Positions 7,799-14,526 of a stretch of DNA of 64,000 nt are shown here, piece by piece. How positions within the stretch are numbered: position 1 is the stretch's first letter; every line of letters begins with the position of its first letter. The position numbers and the translations under genes are program-made. Source of the stretch: Berkiella sp050247135 (GTDB taxonomy: Bacteria > Pseudomonadota > Gammaproteobacteria > Berkiellales > Berkiellaceae); the NCBI GenBank assembly GCA_050247135.1, contig JBFWUT010000006.1, positions 1 through 64,000 on the forward strand, read 5' to 3'. The notes beneath the pieces were generated by a model. The model was not told where the DNA came from. It saw only the letters and a list, made by a program, of their open reading frames with translations, and made no database searches.

Positions 7799-8632
7799 TT
7801 ATTTATTTAACCACTCAAGCACTTCTGGCAACTGTTGCCAATAATGCTCATACGGTTCTAAACCCGCAATCTGATGTGCCAACATACTATTCCATTCTTC
7901 AATCATTTCTTTTAACTTTCCACCTGAGATCAAAACAGCCATAGTCGGCACAGGAACACCCTTAAAGTCACATTTTTTCTTTAAGGTTTCTAATACTGTC
8001 TTCCGATCTGGTTTCCAACGATTATCGTTATGTAAATGTATGACATCATATAAATCTCGCGGCCTTAAACGCTCAACAAGCGCTCTTAGCTTCTCCGCAA
8101 ATATCTCTTCCATTGAATACGTTTGAATTTGCATGGGCTTCGCATCTGAATAGGGATGATGTATTTTTCTTACATCAGGCTTATTTACCATCAGCTCATC
8201 ATGCGTCAGATCCAGTTTAACCGTTGGATTATTCCCCCTTCGTTGCATTGGCCCTTTGTACGGAATAATTCCCTGAATAGATATTTCACCCCTTGGATTC
8301 GCATATTCTTCAAAACTCATACCCGCTTCTGGCATTTCAATCCCTGACTCTTCATAAATCCAATCACTGATAATTTTAAATTCAGATAGTAGGAACTCTT
8401 CATTGATGTGGGTTTTGTCAGTTATTGTAAAGTCTAAATCTTCAGAAAAGCGATATTCTTCAAAATAGCATTTTTTCAGGCAGGTGCCGCCCTTAAAAAT
8501 CCATTTGTCATTCAAAGCACTTGAGTTTGCTATGCCATCCAATAACCAATTTAATATATAATCTTTTTCGATGGTGTTTGCTGGCAAATCATATTGTTTA
8601 GCAAAACGCATTATTTCTGACTTATCAATCAT
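7799..8632 (-). CDS. abiEii: AbiEii-family nucleotidyltransferase toxin
   Basis: This 277-aa protein has the AbiEii/AbiGii nucleotidyltransferase motifs: KGGTCLKK (about 47-54) and RFSEDLDF (about 61-68, with the metal-binding aspartates), then a basic motif in KLDLTHDE and the late motif EEIFAEKLRA followed by RPRDLYDV. AbiEii is the toxin of a type IV toxin-antitoxin system; relatives (MenT) transfer nucleotides to tRNA acceptor ends. Its start overlaps the end of the antitoxin gene by 8 bases, so the pair is translated together. The usual role is phage abortive infection or plasmid/island maintenance. All key residues appear intact. Confidence 0.9.
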   Translation of the reverse strand: MIDKSEIMRFAKQYDLPANTIEKDYILNWLLDGIANSSALNDKWIFKGGTCLKKCYFEEYRFSEDLDFTITDKTHINEEFLLSEFKIISDWIYEESGIEMPEAGMSFEEYANPRGEISIQGIIPYKGPMQRRGNNPTVKLDLTHDELMVNKPDVRKIHHPYSDAKPMQIQTYSMEEIFAEKLRALVERLRPRDLYDVIHLHNDNRWKPDRKTVLETLKKKCDFKGVPVPTMAVLISGGKLKEMIEEWNSMLAHQIAGLEPYEHYWQQLPEVLEWLNK

Positions 8633-9452
8633 TGATTACTTCCTTGAAGTTTTCAGGAACCCATAATCGCCAGCGCCGAATAAGCCTTGGTGACTCCAAA
8701 TTGGGTGAAATTCTTATATAGCCTTGCGTTAGATTTTGCAAACAATAATTAATCAGCTTTTCCTCATCTGGATAGTACTTCTCAATAATGAAACCAAGTC
8801 GTTTAATTGCAGCGCCATTTTGTGCCTTTTCTAGATACTTTATTAGTAAATCAATATCTTTATGTTTGGATTGGAAATAGCTTTGAATCACATCCATAAC
8901 AAAACGTATGCCACCGCAAAATTGTGGAAACAAAACCATATCAAGGATAGTGCGGGTTGGATCGGAGATCTGAACCTTTACCCCGGTTAACCAAATAGAT
9001 TTAAGCCCATAAAAGTATTCTGGCTTAATTGAATGAATGTCATATTCTGTGCCACCAATTTTGGGTTGGCGATTCTTAACCTTGTTTTGTGTCATCACGG
9101 TGACAGTACGGAAGATTTGTTCAGTAAGCTCCCAATAATTGGCTGCATTCATTCCACCGATGTAGCAAGGGGCAAATAACTTCTCAGCAATAACGAAGGG
9201 TTCTTCAGCTACAATATCACTTGTTGCTGATTCTAATGGAACAGGTAGATAAAGACCTTGAGAGATACGATTGAGCCACCCCTTCTTGGTGTACCACGAT
9301 AATAGCTTCGCAGCTTGTTTGGGCTCTAAGCCAAGGGCTGATGCGGCTTCAGCAACCGAAATGGTTACTTTGGTTGCACGTAACAACTTAGATAACCTCA
9401 TTCGCTCTGTCTGGCCTAATCCAGCAGGTATTAACTGAGTGGTACTATTCAT
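8625..9452 (-). CDS. abiEi: AbiEi-family antitoxin and transcriptional repressor
   Basis: An N-terminal winged helix (about residues 15-60, around SVAEAASALGLEPKQAAKLL) is followed by the AbiEi antitoxin region with YIGGMNAANYWELT and ISDPTRTILDMV. AbiEi blocks the toxin and represses its own operon by binding inverted repeats. I favour the ATG at 9452 over that at 9491, because three AATATAGCA half-sites begin at 9491 and would then lie in the promoter. The ribosome site is weak for both. It is the first gene of the two-gene operon. Confidence 0.85.
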   Translation of the reverse strand: MNSTTQLIPAGLGQTERMRLSKLLRATKVTISVAEAASALGLEPKQAAKLLSWYTKKGWLNRISQGLYLPVPLESATSDIVAEEPFVIAEKLFAPCYIGGMNAANYWELTEQIFRTVTVMTQNKVKNRQPKIGGTEYDIHSIKPEYFYGLKSIWLTGVKVQISDPTRTILDMVLFPQFCGGIRFVMDVIQSYFQSKHKDIDLLIKYLEKAQNGAAIKRLGFIIEKYYPDEEKLINYCLQNLTQGYIRISPNLESPRLIRRWRLWVPENFKEVIND

Positions 9453-9490
9453 GAGTCTTTTTTCACATATTCCATGAACTATGGAATACA

Positions 9491-9574
9491 TAATATAGCA
9501 TATTTTGGATTTTTGCTATATTATATGCGCCTAAATTCACAGATCAAGGGAATTATAGCGTACAAAATATAGCA
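9491..9574. promoter_or_regulatory. Probable AbiEi operator: three AATATAGCA half-sites
   Basis: TAATATAGCA at 9491-9500 and TGCTATATTA at 9514-9523 form a perfect 10-bp inverted repeat with 13 bases between. A third half-site, AATATAGCA, lies at 9566-9574. The array is directly upstream of the antitoxin gene, where AbiEi proteins are known to bind inverted repeats and autoregulate. Confidence 0.65.
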
Positions 9575-9650
9575 TTTAAGGGTATATGCAAGAAATAAGA
9601 GAAGCTATAATTTCGCGCTGCACAATAGTAATTGACCATTCTTCCAGAGC

Positions 9651-9674
9651 GTTCGCTGTTCGCGAACAGCGAAC
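9651..9674. repeat. Perfect 24-bp palindrome
   Basis: GTTCGCTGTTCG is followed at once by its exact reverse complement CGAACAGCGAAC, with no spacer. It lies in the gene-free stretch between the AbiE operator and the DUF559 element. A dimeric regulator site or a cruciform-forming sequence are both possible; no T run follows, so it is not a typical terminator. Confidence 0.7.
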
Positions 9675-9765
9675 ATGCCGAATAACCTATAAACCGCACA
9701 ACACAATAACCTAGGATTAGCACAAATTACTTTCTGCAATTGTGCAGCAACCTGCTGGAGAAATA

Positions 9766-9824
9766 GCCCCCTTTGAATAAAAGGGGGCAGCTCGGCGCAT
9801 CGCGGCGAGCGGGGGATTTTTATC
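9766..9824 (+). repeat. DUF559-element repeat, copy A
   Basis: A 59-base GC-rich unit made of two nested palindromes: CCCCCTTT/AAAGGGGG, then GCTCG and CGAGC arms, ending in GGGGGATTTTTATC. It abuts the stop codon of the DUF559 gene. It is identical to copy C at 10554-10612, and copy B is inverted on the other side of the gene. Confidence 0.85.
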
Positions 9825-10214
9825 CTAAATCTTCAAACTCAAATGACATTTAACCCTTCTAAAATCATCCACTACCTCATATACCCTTTCAATCACACTT
9901 CCTAACTGAAATATGACTTGATTGTTATCAAACCTCAGCACCAAAATTCCAAGATTATTCAAAAATGCGTCTCTCGCTTTATCCACTTCCAAATGTTCAA
10001 CTTCTAAATGCTGTGAGCCATCGATCTCAAGTACTAACTTTACAGTCGGAGCATAAAAATCAACGATATAGGAAGAAATCACTCTTTGACGGTAAAACTG
10101 AATACCCTCAATTTGTCTTCTTCTGATTTTTGACCAGATTAAGTGCTCGGCGTCAGTCATATTCGACCTAAGATCGCGAGAGTAGGGTTTAAGTTTCGAA
10201 TTATAATAAACCAT
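9825..10214 (-). CDS. DUF559 (Vsr/very-short-patch-like) endonuclease-domain protein
   Basis: The 129-aa product has the DUF559 layout: LKPYSRDLRSNMTDAEHLIW, then WSKIRRRQIEG with FYRQ, then the nuclease-like core VDFYAPTVKLVLEIDGSQH and VLRFDNNQV. This fold belongs to the PD-(D/E)xK group, with D in VDFY and E in LEIDG as likely metal ligands. The ATG at 10214 is used; a GTG precedes it. The gene is enclosed by inverted GC-rich repeats that touch its stop codon and lie 32 bases upstream of its start, so gene and repeats look like one mobile unit. The exact activity of DUF559 proteins is not established. Confidence 0.8.
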   Translation of the reverse strand: MVYYNSKLKPYSRDLRSNMTDAEHLIWSKIRRRQIEGIQFYRQRVISSYIVDFYAPTVKLVLEIDGSQHLEVEHLEVDKARDAFLNNLGILVLRFDNNQVIFQLGSVIERVYEVVDDFRRVKCHLSLKI

Positions 10215-10246
10215 CACTAAAACTTAATAGTTAGAAAGTGATTTAA

Positions 10247-10302
10247 GATAAAAATCCCCCGCTCGCTTAAAAGCGAGCTGCCCCCTTTTATTCAAAGGGG
10301 GC
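10247..10302 (-). repeat. DUF559-element repeat, copy B (inverted)
   Basis: This is the reverse complement of copies A and C with a shortened central palindrome (GCTCGCTTAAAAGCGAGC). With copy A it brackets the DUF559 gene as inverted terminal repeats. Confidence 0.8.
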
Positions 10303-10553
10303 GAATAAATCAAGCTTTCTTTTAAATCCTGGCCCTACCCAAACCGAACGCCACCAAACTCAACCCCCGTCACTCCCCTTGATTTCACTAGCCATGATTG
10401 GCTTGGCGGGTGAACTGGCAAGCGCACTTCTTCTCGGTAAATATTTTCTTTCAGCTATCATAGTCTGGACATGTTCAAGTTGATTTGGGTATATTTCATG
10501 ATAATAATGCTGAGGAGCGCAAATGATTTCTCCAGCAGCCTGCTAGGTAATTA
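10303..10553. other. Gene-free spacer between DUF559 element and decayed copy
   Basis: About 250 bases with no supported coding frame. Just before copy C, CAGCAGCCTGCT resembles CAGCAACCTGCT in front of copy A, so homology between the two element ends extends roughly 20 bases past the repeat. Confidence 0.4.
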
Positions 10554-10612
10554 GCCCCCTTTGAATAAAAGGGGGCAGCTCGGCGCATCGCGGCGAGCGG
10601 GGGATTTTTATC
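10554..10612 (+). repeat. DUF559-element repeat, copy C
   Basis: Identical over 59 bases to copy A and in the same orientation. It is followed by a remnant resembling the 3' end of the DUF559 gene. Confidence 0.85.
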
Positions 10613-10690
10613 TTAATTCCCCACCCACAAGTGACGTTTAGCTTTGCTCTACGATAGTTTTCAATAACGTCATAAAAAAATGTGGCCAAT
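10613..10690 (-). pseudogene. Remnant of a second DUF559 gene (3' end only)
   Basis: The minus strand next to repeat copy C encodes DVIENYRRAKLNVT, which lines up with EVVDDFRRVKCHLS at the C-terminus of the intact DUF559 protein, in the same position relative to the repeat. The upstream part of the domain is missing. I read this as a decayed copy of the same element. Confidence 0.55.
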
Positions 10691-10808
10691 TCAAAAACGT
10701 ATAACTTAGTTGCATATTCACGTTTTAGGAATGCCACAACTATATTGTTTGAACTAGTAACCTCCACTTCAAGTCTCACTAATAAATTCACACAAATAAG
10801 GTTCAGTC

Positions 10809-11693
10809 ATGTTACAGGGGATAAGACAAGCCTTACTACTGGCATTACGGCAAAAAGAGGCCATAGAACTCGTAGCGTATGAGTTGAAAATTGCCCTTAT
10901 GAAATCCGTGGTCAAAGAAGGTCACGTTATTGGCGAGATGACACTAAAAGAGATAACCTCCAATAAAGCCGTGACCAACCTCGTATTTAACAGCTTTTTA
11001 ACCTCTTGCTTAGCCATATCAAAACAGATGCCAAATGCCTTATTAAGAGGTGGGTTAGAAGCCCTTAAAAGCCCTGAATTTAAAGAATATCTTTTAGAAA
11101 TCATGGTAACGAACACCATCAATTTTGTCATATCTAAAGCGGCTAATGTCGATCCAAAAGGCATTAATTTAGCCAGTCTAGGCAATCCAAGGTATAACCT
11201 GCTGAGTGTCATTGGTCAGACTTTTGCAGATACGCTGTTTTCAAAAGGAATTGATTCTGCCAATAATGCCATCAGCACTCAATGGGATGCCTTCTTAAAA
11301 GCTTATCCTGATTCTCCTACTCCTTTGTTGAGCGACGAAGACTTAGAGCTATTAACGAAATTACCGCCTGATGAACTGGGGCGTAAAATGGAAGAAATGT
11401 TAGCCCAGAAGTTAGAAAAATTAACGCCTGAAATCGGGCAAGCGCTGCCTGTTGTCACTCCAGATGTGGCACCAGAATTGACTCCACAAGCACCCGATAT
11501 AGAACCGCCCGTAAAGGTCTCAGCAGTTCTTTCACCGCAGGCTACCCCACAGGGAGAAAATAGTGCACAGGTTTTTCGCAGGAAAGAAATCGTCACATTA
11601 CTTGAAGAAATACGCGATAAATCACCAAGCTTACAAGGCGTTGTGAACAAGCAGGATGAGCACACACCTAAGATACCTAAGCCCAAAAAATGA
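10809..11693 (+). CDS. Hypothetical protein, 294 aa, first of a two-gene operon
   Basis: AAGG lies seven bases before the ATG. The N-terminal 170 residues are predicted mostly helical with several hydrophobic helices (LVFNSFLTSCLAIS, YLLEIMVTNTINFVIS), but no clear signal peptide. From about residue 215 there is a proline-rich linker (VVTPDVAPELTPQAPDIEPP), then a charged tail ending in PKIPKPKK. No domain is recognised. A second gene starts 10 bases after its stop, so they form an operon. Effector or membrane-associated protein are both possible. Confidence 0.6.
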   Translation: MLQGIRQALLLALRQKEAIELVAYELKIALMKSVVKEGHVIGEMTLKEITSNKAVTNLVFNSFLTSCLAISKQMPNALLRGGLEALKSPEFKEYLLEIMVTNTINFVISKAANVDPKGINLASLGNPRYNLLSVIGQTFADTLFSKGIDSANNAISTQWDAFLKAYPDSPTPLLSDEDLELLTKLPPDELGRKMEEMLAQKLEKLTPEIGQALPVVTPDVAPELTPQAPDIEPPVKVSAVLSPQATPQGENSAQVFRRKEIVTLLEEIRDKSPSLQGVVNKQDEHTPKIPKPKK

Positions 11694-11703
11694 GGTAATG
11701 ATA

Positions 11704-12108
11704 ATGGCAACAGACGCTGAAATACTCCTTAATTTACAAATGTCTTTAGAATTGCTGAACAATAGCGATAAAGATGCCTTTGTGGCAGCCATCGGACCCA
11801 AACGTCAAAGTATAGAAGATGCTGTTTTCAATAAGGAAGTTTCAAAAGAAGATCAGCTTAAATTAATTGCTGATTATGCTGCGCTTATCGAAAGGTATTA
11901 TGCTAAAAATGATCAGAAACAATCGGGCGATGATGATGTTGCCAAGCTAGTAGCAGCTTGCTTTACCGTTGGCTATATCATGGGTTTAGGAAAAGAATGC
12001 GTGCCCCTTTTACCGGTACTCGCTTTATCTGGGGCCAATATTGACAAGGGAAATCAAATCATCGAAGCGTTTAAGGGATCACACTCACAACCTAAACTTA
12101 AACCATAA
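11704..12108 (+). CDS. Hypothetical protein, 134 aa, second gene of operon
   Basis: The start at 11704 (MATDAEIL) is set by GAGG about 8 bases upstream, overlapping the end of the preceding gene's stop region. The product is mainly helical and acidic, with a hydrophobic stretch near residues 85-105 (LVAACFTVGYIMGLG) and a second around CVPLLPVLALSGA. No family is recognised. Tight spacing suggests that it works with the 10809-11693 product. Confidence 0.55.
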   Translation: MATDAEILLNLQMSLELLNNSDKDAFVAAIGPKRQSIEDAVFNKEVSKEDQLKLIADYAALIERYYAKNDQKQSGDDDVAKLVAACFTVGYIMGLGKECVPLLPVLALSGANIDKGNQIIEAFKGSHSQPKLKP

Positions 12109-12237
12109 GTCATTTCATACTAATACCCTCAAAATAGATAGTTACCCAACAACTAATCGTTGATTGTCCCGCTTTAGCGTTGATTGATATACTCGTGCTT
12201 GTTCAAATCCATACCACCACCATTGCTGGGATCCTCT

Positions 12238-13443
12238 ATGATCAAACGCTTCTGTCGTCCTATTGTCCATATGTCAACATGGGAAACTGGCCTCGCCATC
12301 TTCTCGATGTTTTTTGGGGCCGGCAATGTAGTGTTTCCGTTAATCATGGGCAGAGACTCTGGTGACATGATCTGGATGGGTGTTCTAGGACTTATCCTCA
12401 CCGCTGTATTAGGCCCCTTACTCGGGCTCTATGCCACCATCTTGCAGGATGGCCAAGCGGGTAAGCTTTTCTTTAAAATTGGCAGAATACCAGGCTCTGT
12501 ACTCATGATTATTGGTTTAGTCATGCTCGGGCCATTTGCTATTATGCCCCGCTGCTTTACCGTGGCTTATGGTGCCATCACCCCCTACTTCCCTAACCTA
12601 AGCTTGCTAACCTTCACTATCATTGCAGGTTTTGCCACGCTAGCTTGCATTTTTCGCAGAGAAAAGGTCTTGGCGATATTAGGTTATGTTTTATCGCCAC
12701 TGCTAGTGATTTGTTTGGCGTACATCATTTATAAGGGTCTCACCACGGTTGGCAAGGTTGATCCTCACATAAACGCAACCGCACTGAAAGCGTTTAAGTT
12801 AGGTTTTGATGGCGGTTACTATACGCTTGATTTAATGTGTTCCATTTTTTATTGTGCGGCCACCTGGGCTCTGCTGAATTTTCAAAAAGAAGAAGCCAAC
12901 AAACAAGGGCGTGAATATTCCGTCGTCTTAACCTGCTTTTGGGCCAGCATTATTTCAGTCGTGCTGCTAGCCATTATTTACACTGGATTGGCTTTTTCAG
13001 CTGCCAATCATAATGCGTCTTTAGTCGGCGTGCCCCGCCAGCAGATCTTAATACACTTAAGTTTTATTATTCTTCATGCAAAACTGGCTTTGGTCTCTAA
13101 CGTTGCCATCGCCTTAGCTTGCTTCACCACCGCATTAGGTGCTGGGGTCACCTTTGCCGATATTATTTGTGACGAATTCAAACGCTCAGACATGTTTAAG
13201 CATATCGAAATTCCCTATTTCCCAATGTGCTGTGGCGTTGTTCTTGTAACGGTTGTGTTAGCCAATTTAGGCTTTGAAGGCTTAATGCGCTTTATTGAAC
13301 CCATCGTGCAATTAATATACCCATCGGTCATTGTCTTGGCTTTCGCGACGATGATTGAAAAAGTCTTCAAAGTGAACATCATTAAAGTAGCCGTGTTAAT
13401 CACTTTTATTGCCACAATATTCATATACATGCTTACCAAGTAA
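12238..13443 (+). CDS. brnQ: Branched-chain amino acid:cation symporter, BrnQ/LIVCS family
   Basis: The 401-aa start at 12238 follows GGGA; a TTG frame extension upstream is unlikely. The protein has about 12 membrane spans and opens with FSMFFGAGNVVFP, the LIVCS-family signature of the first helix (FFGAGNLIFP in BrnQ). BrnQ carriers import leucine, isoleucine and valine with sodium or protons across the inner membrane. Amino acid import fits an intracellular parasite that draws on host amino acids. Length and composition are normal, and the gene is monocistronic as far as I can see. Confidence 0.88.
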   Translation: MIKRFCRPIVHMSTWETGLAIFSMFFGAGNVVFPLIMGRDSGDMIWMGVLGLILTAVLGPLLGLYATILQDGQAGKLFFKIGRIPGSVLMIIGLVMLGPFAIMPRCFTVAYGAITPYFPNLSLLTFTIIAGFATLACIFRREKVLAILGYVLSPLLVICLAYIIYKGLTTVGKVDPHINATALKAFKLGFDGGYYTLDLMCSIFYCAATWALLNFQKEEANKQGREYSVVLTCFWASIISVVLLAIIYTGLAFSAANHNASLVGVPRQQILIHLSFIILHAKLALVSNVAIALACFTTALGAGVTFADIICDEFKRSDMFKHIEIPYFPMCCGVVLVTVVLANLGFEGLMRFIEPIVQLIYPSVIVLAFATMIEKVFKVNIIKVAVLITFIATIFIYMLTK

Positions 13444-13532
13444 GCTGATCAGCTATAGGATTAGACATCGCGAGGAAACATTGACATAAAACTGCCATAC
13501 TCCTAGTGAATCAATGCCAATATGGAGTGAAT

Positions 13533-14507
13533 ATGTCATCCATTAAAAAACTGCTAATCTATCTAGTGGTTGCTATGACGCCCTGGTCACTTCCTGCTAG
13601 TTCACCCATACCCAGCGTTCACTATGAACCTACCTCTAAGGCAATCATCCCTGAGTCTATAGAAATGCCAGAGCAAGTGTCGATCCCCGCTACCGTGGGT
13701 GATGTTTACCTGCAAAGCCCAATTATCCGAGTTAAAATTAACGGACAAGGCCCTTTTTTGTTCGTGTTTGATACCGGGTTTACAGAGTCTGTTATCTCAA
13801 AAACATTAGCCAAAAAACTGAACTTACCTATTGTTAAGTCCGTTAGCAGTCGAGTCCAAACTCCAACGCAAATCGTGAATGTCTTCGAAAATATTCTTTT
13901 GGCCAAAAAAATTGAAATAGACAACATTGTTGTTAACAATTTTGCTCTTTTTTCATCTAGCTCATATGAAGATGATATTGATCATTTTGAAAACTTGAAA
14001 GTCGATGGCATATTAGGTGCTTCCATTTTTTATGGAAAACTTATCACTTTAGATTATAAAAAAGAACATATTCACATTAAAAATGGCGAGCTCAAAAATA
14101 ATGAACATGATGTTATTTCCTGGGTTAAGCCATCCATTGTACCGGCCATTCATGGCAAGATAAAATTCACAAAATTAAAGAAGGAAGAAAAGCAAAATTT
14201 CATTCTTGACACAGGTGATTCAACGTATATTTATGTTAGCACCTGCGACATTCCCGAAATGAAAAAATTCAAAAATCAGGAGATCCTTTCTACCAGTGAC
14301 ATGTACAACAAAGCACGCTATACCTCACTTGCTGAACTCTATGGCGATATTGTGCTAAGTGATTCAGTCGTTTTAAAATCACCTTACATTACTTTTTCAG
14401 GTATGCATTGTCATCAGCCCGCTGGTCGACTAGGGAGAAAGTTCTTTGAAATGTATGAAGTCACTTTAGATCAGAAAAACAAACTGATTAAAATGAAGTC
14501 TTACTAA
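13533..14507 (+). CDS. Exported aspartyl protease with two DTG motifs (retropepsin/pepsin-like)
   Basis: GGAG five bases before the ATG at 13533 fixes the start (324 aa). Residues 1-23 are a signal peptide. Two catalytic motifs are present: FDTG at D80, followed by a flap-like region and the hydrophobic-G motif VDGILGA (about 157-163), and ILDTG at D226. Retroviral-type proteases have one DTG per chain and dimerise; two in one chain suggest a single-chain bilobed enzyme of the kind grouped as 'aspartyl protease family' in proteobacteria. It probably acts in the periplasm or outside the cell. The substrate is unknown. Confidence 0.75.
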   Translation: MSSIKKLLIYLVVAMTPWSLPASSPIPSVHYEPTSKAIIPESIEMPEQVSIPATVGDVYLQSPIIRVKINGQGPFLFVFDTGFTESVISKTLAKKLNLPIVKSVSSRVQTPTQIVNVFENILLAKKIEIDNIVVNNFALFSSSSYEDDIDHFENLKVDGILGASIFYGKLITLDYKKEHIHIKNGELKNNEHDVISWVKPSIVPAIHGKIKFTKLKKEEKQNFILDTGDSTYIYVSTCDIPEMKKFKNQEILSTSDMYNKARYTSLAELYGDIVLSDSVVLKSPYITFSGMHCHQPAGRLGRKFFEMYEVTLDQKNKLIKMKSY

Positions 14508-14526
14508 TTGAGTTTTATAATGCATA

